A DNA stretch of 64,000 nt, taken from assembly GCA_024235875.1 (NCBI GenBank), contig JACKLP010000004.1:124001-188000 (forward strand), read 5' to 3'. Below, piece after piece: positions 54,562 through 63,113 of this stretch; position 1 is the stretch's first letter; every line of letters begins with the position of its first letter. The position numbers and the translations under genes were made by a program. This DNA is from Burkholderiaceae bacterium. GTDB taxonomy: Bacteria > Pseudomonadota > Gammaproteobacteria > Burkholderiales > Burkholderiaceae_E. The notes below the pieces were generated by a model that searched no databases, was not told the origin of the DNA, and saw nothing but the letters and a program-made list of their open reading frames with translations.

Positions 54562-55644
54562 ATGAGGTCTGCAAGCCGTGCGTTGCGCGCGGTGCTGGTG
54601 GCGTGCGCGATGCTGGTTCTCGGCGCCACTTCGCCGGCTGCCTGGGCGGCCGATCCCCCGCTGCGCGTGCTGACGATCGAGCGCAATCCCTATGTCTTCG
54701 TCGATGCCGGCGCACCGAGCCGGGGATTCACGATCGAGCTCTGGCGCGAGATCGCGCGCCGCCTCGACCGACCCTTCGAGTTCCGCCTCGAGACCCGGTT
54801 CGGCGATATGCTCGAGCGCTTGCGAGCCGGCGAAGCGGACGTGGTGGCCGCGAACGTGTCGATCACTGCCGAGCGCGAACTCTGGCTCGATTTCTCCCAG
54901 CCGATCTTCGATTCCGGGCTTCGCATCCTGACGCCGGCCGGCAGCGACTCGCCGGGGTTGTGGCAGGCGATCTGGTCATCGGGCGTGCTCAAGCTGGTGG
55001 CGGCGGCGTTTGGCATCCTGCTGGTCGCCGCCCACCTGATGTGGCTGTTCGAGCGCGGCGCTCAGCCCTATTTTCGTCGCCCCTACCTGGCGGGTGTCTG
55101 GGACACGTTCTGGTGGGCCTTCGTCATCGTCACGATGGGCGGCTTCGAACGTGAACGTCCCGAGCGTCCGCTCGCCCGCGTATTTGCCGTGCTCTGGATC
55201 GTGGCCGGTCTGTTCTTCGTCTCCGCGTTCACGGCCAAGATCACCTCGGCGCTGACCGTCGGCGAGTTGTCGGACTCGATCCGCGACTGGCGCGACCTTG
55301 GCGGCAAGCGCGTCGGCATCGCGACCGGAACGACGATGGAGCGCTTCGCGCAGGCGAACGGGCTGGCCTACCAGCCCTTCGCCGATTTCTCCGAGGCCTT
55401 GCGCTCGCTCGAAGCGCGCAAGCTCGACGCGGTCATCGGCGATGCGGCGGTGGCTGCCTACTATGCGAAGACCCAGGGCCGGGGCCGCGTGAAGCTGTCC
55501 GGGCCCTTGTTCGCGCCGGACAAGATCGGCATCGCGGTCGCGCAGGGCTCACCGTTGCGCGAGGCGATCGACCGGGCGCTGCTGCGGATCGTGGAAGACG
55601 GTACCTACGCGCAGATCCGCGAGAAATACTTCGCCGCACGCTAG
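54562..55644 (+). CDS. Prokaryotic ionotropic glutamate receptor-type channel (GluR0-like)
   Basis: 360 residues from the ATG at 54562 (a GTG lies directly before it). Signal peptide to ~29, ligand lobe 1 (30-138), TM1 (142-164), pore helix and loop WDTFWWAFVIVTMGG (180-194), TM2 (205-230), then lobe 2. The amino-acid binding Arg is in ITAERE (R105) and the Asp in VIGDAA (D294). The filter TMGGF replaces the TVGYG of GluR0, so ion selectivity may differ. An amino acid ligand is likely. Unusual in bacteria. Confidence 0.82.
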   Translation: MRSASRALRAVLVACAMLVLGATSPAAWAADPPLRVLTIERNPYVFVDAGAPSRGFTIELWREIARRLDRPFEFRLETRFGDMLERLRAGEADVVAANVSITAERELWLDFSQPIFDSGLRILTPAGSDSPGLWQAIWSSGVLKLVAAAFGILLVAAHLMWLFERGAQPYFRRPYLAGVWDTFWWAFVIVTMGGFERERPERPLARVFAVLWIVAGLFFVSAFTAKITSALTVGELSDSIRDWRDLGGKRVGIATGTTMERFAQANGLAYQPFADFSEALRSLEARKLDAVIGDAAVAAYYAKTQGRGRVKLSGPLFAPDKIGIAVAQGSPLREAIDRALLRIVEDGTYAQIREKYFAAR

Positions 55645-55712
55645 CAGTCTGGGCGGCAGAACGAGCGCTGCTGCGCCGATCGCGCCTTCGTCACCTGGGC
55701 GAATCGGGCTGC

Positions 55713-56915
55713 TCAGGCTCCGTGCTGCCCGATGATCGTCACCGAGGACACGTTCTGGCTCGGAAATCCGCCGAGGTTGTGCGTGAGCCCGCGCACCGGG
55801 TTCTCGCGCTGGCGCTCGCCCGCTCGCCCGCTCATCTGCAGGTACATCTCGTAGAGCATTCGCAGGCCCGACGCACCGATCGGGTGGCCGAAGCATTTCA
55901 GGCCGCCGTCGATCTGGCACGGCACCTTGCCGTCGGCATCGTAGAAGCCATCGAGCACGTCCTTGATCGCCGTGCCTTCGTCGGAGATGAACAGGTCTTC
56001 CATCGTGACCAATTCGGTGACCGAGAAGCAGTCGTGGACCTCGAACAGCGAGACCTGGTCACGCGGCTTGGTGATGCCGGCCTCGGCATAAGCCTTCTTG
56101 GCGGCCACGCGGGTGGTGGCGAAGTAGCTGCCGTCCCACTGGTCGAACTGGGCTTCCTGGCCGTTCGAGACCGATAGCTGCAGCGCCTTGACCGAGATCA
56201 GCGGATCCTTGCCCAGGCCGCGCGCGATGTCGGGCGTGGTGACGATGGCGCAGGCCGAGCCGTCGGATACGCCGCAGCAGTCGTACAGGCCCAGGGGCTC
56301 GGCGATCATCGGCGCGCGCAGTGCGTCTTCCTCGGTGATGCGGTTGCGCAGGTGGGCCTTGGCATTGCGGGTTGCATTGTCGTGGCTCTTGACCGAGATG
56401 TGCGCCATGGCGCGCTTGAGGTCGTCGCGGTTGGCATGGTGCTTGGCGCGATAGGCCGCCGCCAGTTGCGCGAACGACCCCGGCGCCGAGATGTTGGCCC
56501 AGTAGAGGTTGTTCAGCGCGCCGCGGCCGCGTTGCGGCAGGCCGCCATAGCCGGTGTCCTTGAGCTTCTCGACACCGATCGCGAGCGCGATGTCGACGGC
56601 GCCCGAGGCCACCGCATAACAGGCGCCACGAAACGCCTCGGTGCCGGTCGCGCAGTAGTTCTCGACCCGCGTGACCGGAATATAGGGCAGGCGCAGCGCC
56701 ACCGCGGCCGGCACGCCGGCCTTGCCCACGTGCTGCTCCTCGATCGCGGTGCCGAACCAGGCCGCCTCGATCTGCTTGCGCTCGATCTTCGCATCGGCGA
56801 GCGCTTCTTCGAAGGCGTCGACCATCAGGTCCTCGGCGTTCTGGTCCCAGTGCTCGCCGAACTTGGAGCAGCCCATGCCGAGAATGGCGACCTTGTCGCG
56901 AATGCCTGTTGCCAT
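55713..56915 (-). CDS. SCP2-type thiolase (lipid-transfer/acetyl-CoA acetyltransferase family)
   Basis: 400 residues. Nucleophile Cys88 in VENYCATGTEAF, the HDCFSVTE histidine near 292 and GGLKCFGHPIGASG near 329, which holds the second Cys and the HPxGASG motif. The long SCP-X-like type works with DUF35 proteins in several bacteria and archaea. It is the last gene of a minus-strand operon with an HMGS-DUF35 fusion, a MaoC hydratase and an SDR. It should perform the thiolytic step of a side-chain degradation. Confidence 0.92.
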   Translation of the reverse strand: MATGIRDKVAILGMGCSKFGEHWDQNAEDLMVDAFEEALADAKIERKQIEAAWFGTAIEEQHVGKAGVPAAVALRLPYIPVTRVENYCATGTEAFRGACYAVASGAVDIALAIGVEKLKDTGYGGLPQRGRGALNNLYWANISAPGSFAQLAAAYRAKHHANRDDLKRAMAHISVKSHDNATRNAKAHLRNRITEEDALRAPMIAEPLGLYDCCGVSDGSACAIVTTPDIARGLGKDPLISVKALQLSVSNGQEAQFDQWDGSYFATTRVAAKKAYAEAGITKPRDQVSLFEVHDCFSVTELVTMEDLFISDEGTAIKDVLDGFYDADGKVPCQIDGGLKCFGHPIGASGLRMLYEMYLQMSGRAGERQRENPVRGLTHNLGGFPSQNVSSVTIIGQHGA

Positions 56916-57001
56916 GTCCGTGTCCTCGAGATGTCTGTTGTTGATCGAGCCGGGGCCCGGGCGTTCTCGCGGATGTCCGCGTCGGCGCCAACCGGGCCGC
57001 G

Positions 57002-58486
57002 TCAGGCGTCCAGTGGCGCCGCCTTCCAGAAATAGCGCACGAAACCGCGCTGGGCATCGATGTCCTTGATCCGGAACACCATGCGCATGCGCAGCCCGAC
57101 ATCGAGCCGCTCGGGATCGATGTCGGAGAAGTCGGCCATCAGCCGGCCGCCACCATCGAACTGGACCATGCCGTAGTATGCGGGCGGGTCCGGGCAGTAG
57201 GTCAGCGAGTCGGCCGTGTAGGAGTTGACCGTTCCGGGCACGTCGGCGAATCGGTAGTCGTCTTGCGAGTCCAGTGCATTGCACTCCGGGTTCACGCAGT
57301 AGCGACCGCTGGGGAATTGATGCGTGCCGCATTGCCGGCATCGCCCGCCGACCAGGCCGAAGACCATCTCGCGGTTCCGGTACAGCACGCTCAGCGGTGT
57401 GCCCTTGTCGACCTCGGCACGCATGCCCCGCTCTACCTCGACCGTCTCGTTGACGGCCAGGAAGCGCTGGTAGGGCGCGAGCTCCGCGCGACGCGCCAGT
57501 GCATTCGAGACGCCGTCGAAGGGCCGGGCCGCCAGCGCGCCGGTGACCTCGAAGAGCAGCGCGTCGCAGCCTTCGCCAAACGAGGCGACGACGATCCGGT
57601 CACCTGGCTTCGCGTCTTCGAGGGCATGGGCCAGCATCAGCAACGGGTGGGCCGAGCCGGTATCGCCGCAGCGCTCGCCGAGGTTGTCGCGCACGGCCGA
57701 GGCCGAGATCCCGGCGCGCTTGGCCACGCCCTCGGGCACTCGTCGCAACGTGCATGGCAGGCAGAAATGCGTGATCTCCGAGGGCTTGACGCCGGTCTCG
57801 GCGAACAACCGTTCGAGCGCGACCGGAACGATCTTCAGGTAGCCTTCGTCGCGGATCCAGCGCTCTTCCCAGGCGTAGTCGTGTTCGCGATCGCTGGCGC
57901 GGAACTGCGGCACGAAGTCCAGTGTCTCGGTGACCGCGCCGACGAGCAATGCGATCGGTTCGCCGCGACCCACGACGGCGGCCGCCGCGCCGTCGCCGTA
58001 CAGCATCTCCTGGGCACTCGCGGCCCGCGTACGACGGTGCTCGGCGCTGGCGACGAGCGCCGCCGGTCCGCCGGCAGCCACCGAATCGAATGCGGCACGC
58101 AGGGCACTGGTGGCGGCTCGCGCACTGCCGGTCGTGTCCATGGTGCGAGTGGCCGTAGGTAGATTCAACGCGGCGACTACCATGCCCGAGTTCTGGCGGT
58201 CGTCGAAGGGCAGCGTGGTCGACGCCAGATAGAGCGCGCCGATGCCGTCGGCTGCGCCGGGCGCGCCGGGCGCGTTGGCCAGGGGCGACCCGGCAAGCGC
58301 CTGGCGCGATGCCTCGACCGCCATCGTGACGGTGTCCTCGTCCCAGCTGCAGACCGCGCGCTCTCCGCGAGCCATGCCGCGCAAGGCCGGGTTGAACCAC
58401 CGATTGGCGTCGGCGATCAGTTGGCGGGAGAGTCGAAGCCGCGGAATGTAGGCTCCGATCGACAGCAGGCCGATGGTGTCGTCCAT
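57002..58486 (-). CDS. HMG-CoA synthase-like/DUF35 fusion protein with Ala at the catalytic Cys position
   Basis: 494 residues. Residues 1-~365 resemble HMG-CoA synthase/KAS III-like proteins, with GAYIPRLRLSR and DTTGSARAATSALRAAF, where the usual Cys is Ala122. Residues ~370-494 are a DUF35 module: a Zn ribbon C383-x2-C386-x10-C397-x4-C402 and an OB fold (TVNSYTADSLTYCPDPPAYY). In archaea, thiolase, HMGS and DUF35 proteins form one complex; here two of the parts are fused and the thiolase is next door. A chaperone/channel role rather than catalysis is inferred. Confidence 0.82.
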   Translation of the reverse strand: MDDTIGLLSIGAYIPRLRLSRQLIADANRWFNPALRGMARGERAVCSWDEDTVTMAVEASRQALAGSPLANAPGAPGAADGIGALYLASTTLPFDDRQNSGMVVAALNLPTATRTMDTTGSARAATSALRAAFDSVAAGGPAALVASAEHRRTRAASAQEMLYGDGAAAAVVGRGEPIALLVGAVTETLDFVPQFRASDREHDYAWEERWIRDEGYLKIVPVALERLFAETGVKPSEITHFCLPCTLRRVPEGVAKRAGISASAVRDNLGERCGDTGSAHPLLMLAHALEDAKPGDRIVVASFGEGCDALLFEVTGALAARPFDGVSNALARRAELAPYQRFLAVNETVEVERGMRAEVDKGTPLSVLYRNREMVFGLVGGRCRQCGTHQFPSGRYCVNPECNALDSQDDYRFADVPGTVNSYTADSLTYCPDPPAYYGMVQFDGGGRLMADFSDIDPERLDVGLRMRMVFRIKDIDAQRGFVRYFWKAAPLDA

Positions 58487-58526
58487 GGAATCGTCCTTGC
58501 GAGCACAGGCGGCGTGTCCGCCGACC

Positions 58527-59408
58527 TCAGTTCAACTCGGCAATGCCGTGCGAGAGCACGATGCGATCGCGCTCGAGCACGCGAGCGCGGAACTGCACCC
58601 GGTCGCCGTCGCGCCAGATCTCGGTGCGCAGGGTTTCGCCGGGGAAGACCGGCCCCGAGAAGCGCAGGCCGATCGATCGTAGTCTCGACGGGTCGTAGTC
58701 GCAGCAGGTCTTCAGGATGGCGTGACCCGCGACCCCGTAGCTGGCGAGCCCGTGCAGGATCGGACGCTCGAAGCCTGCGGCCCGGGCGACCTTCGGGTCG
58801 GCGTGCAGCGGGTTCAGGTCGGCGCACAGCCGATAGATCAGCGCGGCCTGCGGCAGCGTCGGCAGGTCGCAGACCAGATCCGGTTCGGTGTCGGGGGCCG
58901 CCGGCTTGGGCGTGGGGGACGGGTCGCCCCCTCGCGGGCCATTGCCCTCGGTCTCGGAGAAGCCGCCGTCGCCACGTGCGAAGGTGAGGCTCTCGATGGT
59001 GGCAAGCGTCTCGCCCGAGTCGGCATCGACGAGCGTGCGCTCGTTGACGAGGATCGCACCCTTGCCGGCGCCCTTGTCGACGATGGCGCTGACCCGGTTG
59101 CGGCTCGTCACCCGGCCCGAGACCGGGATCGGCCGATGCAGGACCAGGCTTTGCTCGCCGTGCAGGACCTTCACCCAGTCCACGCCCGAGTCGGGATCCT
59201 TGACCCAGAAGCCCGGCGTGGCCAGGACGACCGGCATCGTGGGCACCGCGAGCATGTTCTCCTCGTAGGCGTAGCGCAGCATGCGCTCGTCCATCGGGTC
59301 GTGGCCGAAGCCGACGCCGAGCGCGTAGAGCGCCGAGTCCTTCCAGGTGTAGGACTGCTCGACCTCGGGGAAGGGCCAGTTCTTGATCTTCTGATAGTCG
59401 ATCGCCAT
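58527..59408 (-). CDS. MaoC-family (R)-specific enoyl-CoA hydratase, double hot-dog
   Basis: 293 residues. Two hot-dog domains; the C-terminal one has the hydratase 2 motif YRLCADLNPLHADPKVA with GFERPILHGLASYG, giving the catalytic Asp and His. The N-terminal domain is degenerate, as in peroxisomal MFE-2-type hydratases. It lies between an SDR (13 bp) and the HMGS-DUF35 gene (40 bp). It should hydrate trans-2-enoyl-CoA to the 3R-hydroxy form, which the SDR next to it could oxidise. Confidence 0.92.
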   Translation of the reverse strand: MAIDYQKIKNWPFPEVEQSYTWKDSALYALGVGFGHDPMDERMLRYAYEENMLAVPTMPVVLATPGFWVKDPDSGVDWVKVLHGEQSLVLHRPIPVSGRVTSRNRVSAIVDKGAGKGAILVNERTLVDADSGETLATIESLTFARGDGGFSETEGNGPRGGDPSPTPKPAAPDTEPDLVCDLPTLPQAALIYRLCADLNPLHADPKVARAAGFERPILHGLASYGVAGHAILKTCCDYDPSRLRSIGLRFSGPVFPGETLRTEIWRDGDRVQFRARVLERDRIVLSHGIAELN

Positions 59409-59421
59409 CGCCGCCCCTCGC

Positions 59422-60327
59422 TCAGATCGGATCCCAGGTGAACACCTCGCCCGAGCGCTCGAGCGGCTGGAAGTGCGCGCGCATCGCCGGAATCGCATGG
59501 GCGCCGACCGTCTCGGGCGTCCAGCCTTCGGAACGGTGCACGGTGCGGATGGGCCGGTTGTGGTTGAACAGCATGATCTCGTTGGCGCGCACGCCGAAGA
59601 TCTGGCCGGTGACGTCCTGGGCCGCGTCGGACATCAGCCAGACCGCGAGCGGTGCGATCATCGCGGTGTCCATGCGCTTCATGCGCTCGACGCGCTCCTT
59701 CTCGGCGTCGGTGGCGGTGGGGATCGTGCCGATCAGACGGCTCCAGGCGAACGGCGCGATGCAGTTCGAGCGCACGCCCGCGCGCGCCATGTCGAGCGCG
59801 ATCGACTTCGACAGGCCGACCAGGCCCATCTTGGCCGCTGCATAGTTGGCCTGCCCGAAATTGCCGACCAGTCCGGACGTGGAAGTCATGTGGACGTAGG
59901 CGCCGCTGCCCTGGTCGCGGAAATAGTTCGCCGCGGCCCGCGAGACGTAGAACGAACCGTTCAGGTGGACGTCGATGACCGACTTCCATTCCTCCAGGTT
60001 CATCTTGAAGAACATGCGATCGCGAAGGATGCCGGCATTGTTGATGACACCGTCGATGCGTCCGAAGTTCTCGATCGCGGTATTGATGATGCGATTGGCC
60101 GATTGCCACTCGGCCACGCTGTCGGTGTTGGCCACGGCGGTGCCGCCCGCGGCGCGGATCTCGTCGACGACCTTCTGCGCCGGTCCGGTGTCTGCGCCTT
60201 CGCCCGCGGCCGATGTGCCCAGGTCGTTGACCACCACCCGCGCGCCCGCCGCGGCGAGCGCCAGCGCGAAATCACGGCCGATGCCGTTGCCTGCCCCGGT
60301 CACCACGACCACCTTGCCGTCCAGCAT
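59422..60327 (-). CDS. SDR family dehydrogenase, HSD17B4/MFE-2-like
   Basis: 301 residues from the ATG at 60327; a TTG at 60336, 7 bp after AGGAG, is an equally good start. Cofactor loop TGAGNGIGRDFA, NNAGILRD, Ser in TSTSGLVG and YAAAK are in place. The long insertion NDLGTSAAGEGADTGPAQKV and the fit with MaoC next to it match the (3R)-hydroxyacyl-CoA dehydrogenase domain of peroxisomal MFE-2. First gene of the four-gene operon. Confidence 0.92.
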   Translation of the reverse strand: MLDGKVVVVTGAGNGIGRDFALALAAAGARVVVNDLGTSAAGEGADTGPAQKVVDEIRAAGGTAVANTDSVAEWQSANRIINTAIENFGRIDGVINNAGILRDRMFFKMNLEEWKSVIDVHLNGSFYVSRAAANYFRDQGSGAYVHMTSTSGLVGNFGQANYAAAKMGLVGLSKSIALDMARAGVRSNCIAPFAWSRLIGTIPTATDAEKERVERMKRMDTAMIAPLAVWLMSDAAQDVTGQIFGVRANEIMLFNHNRPIRTVHRSEGWTPETVGAHAIPAMRAHFQPLERSGEVFTWDPI

Positions 60328-60449
60328 GCTGCTCAAGATCCGTCTCCTGTTGCTGTCGTTACAACGAACGAAAGATATTAGCCCGCGCACGCCGACAGGG
60401 CACGCCTGCATTCCGGAACGAAGCGGGGGCGGTCGGGTCCGAGGCGGTT

Positions 60450-61073
60450 TCAGACGAAGCGGTAGAGCAGGCCCGCGTCGGCGAACGCGTGTTCGTCGAA
60501 CACGTGGCGCAGTTGATTGCGCAGTAGCAGGTGCTGGCCGATGGCGATGGCCTCGGCTCGGCCGACGCCGGTTTCGGCCATGATCCACTCGACCGCGTCG
60601 CGTCCCGTGAAACAGTTCGGGTAGCGAACGAATCGGTAGTGATGGGTGCGCGGCCGGATCCCCTGTGCAGCCCGCATGCGAGCCGCGAGTTCCCCGATCG
60701 GCACCGGCGAGGCGGGCTCGCCCGCCGTCGTGCCTGCGACGGGGTTCGGATCGTCGAATCGATAGAGCGTCGGCGAGTCCTCGAAGTCGTGGTCGCCCTG
60801 GATCGGCACCAGGTAGCCGCGGGCCACCAGGCGCCGGCCGATCGTGTAGGCCTCGGCGCGATCGATCCCCAGCCGGCGCTCGATCCAATCCACGATCCGA
60901 TCGCCGCGAAGGCTTTGCCGATGGCGGCGTAGCCCCAGCCAATGGGTCGACGGTCGCAGTCCGGGGCGCGACCTGATCTCGCCGAAAAGGCTGTCGAGCG
61001 CGGCCTCGGGCAGATGAAACCGCACCCGTGCACGGATCGGTTCTGTGCCGGTCTCGCGGGCTTGATCGTTCAT
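60450..61073 (-). CDS. Tandem DEP-domain protein
   Basis: 207 residues. Two DEP domains: residues ~50-108 (GDRIVDWIERRLGIDRAEAY, ARGYLVPI, DFEDSPTLYRF) and ~150-207 (NCFTGRDAVEWIM, AIAIGQHLLLRNQLRHVFDE, FADAGLLYRFV). DEP domains are mostly eukaryotic signalling modules for membrane or receptor attachment. No other domain is present. Its ATG overlaps the EAL gene's stop (ATGA), so both are made together; it may localise or regulate the phosphodiesterase. Function is inferred only. Confidence 0.8.
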   Translation of the reverse strand: MNDQARETGTEPIRARVRFHLPEAALDSLFGEIRSRPGLRPSTHWLGLRRHRQSLRGDRIVDWIERRLGIDRAEAYTIGRRLVARGYLVPIQGDHDFEDSPTLYRFDDPNPVAGTTAGEPASPVPIGELAARMRAAQGIRPRTHHYRFVRYPNCFTGRDAVEWIMAETGVGRAEAIAIGQHLLLRNQLRHVFDEHAFADAGLLYRFV

Positions 61074-62971
61074 GCGTCCGTGACCTGGGGCGTCGCTCGC
61101 GTGGCCGCTGCGTGCACGCTCGCGCGTGAAACGACCGGGCCGTCGCGACCGCCCAGCGTGGTGGAGACGACCGAAGCGGCGTGACGCGCCGATGGGTCGC
61201 TGAACTCGGCTCGCGCGATGTGCGTCCGGACCGCGTCGACGTTCCTTCGGGTTGCGCCCGGGTCGTCGAGCGAGCGTGGACGTGTCGGCGCGGTGCGCGA
61301 TCGACGCTCGTTCTGCGCCAGCCAGTCGGCGAACTCGGCCACCCGCATCGGACGGGCGATCAGGTAGCCCTGCAGGTAGTCCACGCCCTGTTCGACGAGA
61401 TAGCGTTGCTGGGCTTCGGTTTCCACGCCTTCGGCCACCAGCGCCACATCGAGTCGGCGAGCCAGGTCGATGATGGCGTCGAGCACCGAGTGGCGCGAGG
61501 AGTCGTCATCGATCGTGCGCACGAACTCGCGGTCGATCTTGAGTCGATCGAACGACATTCGGCCCAGCAACGACAGATTGCTCTGTCCGGTCCCGAAGTC
61601 GTCGACCGCGATCCGGAACCCCTGCTCGCGGAGTCGACCCAGGGCTGCCCGGATCTGCTCGTCCGCCGCATCGCGCTCGACGAACTCGATGCACATCCGT
61701 TCCGGCGTGAGCAATGATCCGTCGAACAGGCGCGCCAGCCGCTCGAACAGCGCCGGGTCGCGCAGTTCATGGGCAGAAAGGTTGAACGAGAACTGGAGTT
61801 CCGGCCGATCGAGCGAGACGGGCCCGAGCCACTCCTGCGCCTTGGTGAGAAGCTGGCGCATCATCGGCACGATCAATCCGGTCTGCTCGGCCAGGTGGAT
61901 GAATTCACCCGGCGCGATCAGGCCGCGTGCGGGATGATTCCAGCGCATCAGGATCTCGCCGCCGGTGCAGCGCCCGGTGCGTGCATCGACGATGGGCTGG
62001 ATCACCGGATCGATGCGTCGCGCCGCGATCGCGTCGCGCAGCCGCCGCTCGATGCTGCCGCGACGCTGGAGTCGCAGATTCGCTCGTGACACGACCAGGT
62101 ACCAGAGCAGAACGCCGATCCCCACCATGCCCGCGAGTGTCGCCCGCAAGGCCGCTGCGAATGCCCCTTCTGCGTCGGTGACCGTGATCCGCAGGCCGAC
62201 GTCCGGCAATGTCTTGGAGCGAAGGACCCGGCCATCGAACGGCGATGGCACCGACCATGTCGAGCTGACGTCCTGGCGCACGTGCGCGATCTCTCGGCCG
62301 GCCAGGTCCTGGAAGTGCACGATCCAGGGGGCGGTCACCGCCGGCGAGGCCAAGCCTTCGAGCGGCTGCCTGGGGTCGATCTCGGCCACCACGATTCGCT
62401 GACCGGGACGAAGTCGAACCGCCAGCAGGCTGCCGGGGTGGCCGGTGACCGGCAGCAACCGGGTCTCGACCCGTTCGACCCGCTGCGGCAATGCCAGCCC
62501 CGTGACGAGCTGGGCGCCCGAGGCGGGAACGCAGGGGGTCGTCGCGCCGCGCGGGAGCAGGTAGAGGCGGCGCACCAGGTCCGAGTCCAGCGAGCGGTCG
62601 ACCAGATAGTGCACGCTACCCATGTCGCAGCCCGGTGGCGCCAGGGCCGCTACGTCATCGAGTTCGATCGCGAGCGATGCCAGGTAGTGAGCGAGGCCTT
62701 CTGCGACCTGTTCGGCCTGGGACTCGATCGCCATCTGCAGTCGGTAGCCGGCCACCAGCGCGCCGGCGGCTGTTGCAATCGCGAGCGCGGCCAGCCCGGA
62801 GAGCAGGATGCCGATCGCGTTGAGCCTCGGCTCGTTGCGCTCATTGCCGAGCAGCCGAGCGAGTGCGCCCGCCACGCGGTTTCTTGCCGGACGGCGGGCG
62901 GTGCCGGAGCTTCCGGGGCCGGGCCAGGTGCCCGCGCGAACCGGGCCGGGGGGGCTGGCGCTCGGATTCAT
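61070..62971 (-). CDS. CSS-motif membrane EAL phosphodiesterase
   Basis: 633 residues. TM1 at ~52-76, a periplasmic CSS-type domain with cysteines C115 (APPGCDMG) and C147 (TTPCVP), TM2 at ~277-295, then an EAL domain (320-555). Key residues are kept: EIL at 339-341 (E-x-L), FNLSA (N397), IEFVERDA, DDFGTGQSNLSLL (D457, D458), KIDREFV and AEGVET. It should hydrolyse c-di-GMP, opposing the cyclase at 35 kb. CSS domains sense disulfide state of the periplasm. The last ~75 residues are a disordered Arg/Ser-rich tail. Coupled to the DEP gene. Confidence 0.92.
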   Translation of the reverse strand: MNPSASPPGPVRAGTWPGPGSSGTARRPARNRVAGALARLLGNERNEPRLNAIGILLSGLAALAIATAAGALVAGYRLQMAIESQAEQVAEGLAHYLASLAIELDDVAALAPPGCDMGSVHYLVDRSLDSDLVRRLYLLPRGATTPCVPASGAQLVTGLALPQRVERVETRLLPVTGHPGSLLAVRLRPGQRIVVAEIDPRQPLEGLASPAVTAPWIVHFQDLAGREIAHVRQDVSSTWSVPSPFDGRVLRSKTLPDVGLRITVTDAEGAFAAALRATLAGMVGIGVLLWYLVVSRANLRLQRRGSIERRLRDAIAARRIDPVIQPIVDARTGRCTGGEILMRWNHPARGLIAPGEFIHLAEQTGLIVPMMRQLLTKAQEWLGPVSLDRPELQFSFNLSAHELRDPALFERLARLFDGSLLTPERMCIEFVERDAADEQIRAALGRLREQGFRIAVDDFGTGQSNLSLLGRMSFDRLKIDREFVRTIDDDSSRHSVLDAIIDLARRLDVALVAEGVETEAQQRYLVEQGVDYLQGYLIARPMRVAEFADWLAQNERRSRTAPTRPRSLDDPGATRRNVDAVRTHIARAEFSDPSARHAASVVSTTLGGRDGPVVSRASVHAAATRATPQVTDA

Positions 62972-63113
62972 GTCCCGCCATCATCGGCCAGTGGCCGCTC
63001 GGCCGAGGCGGCCGATTGACAGACGTGGCAAGGCTGCGGGCGAATGGTCGGGCGCCGTGGCCCCGATGCACCTGCGCCAGGCTGCCCCGGGGCCATCGCG
63101 GGGCCAGGGCGGA

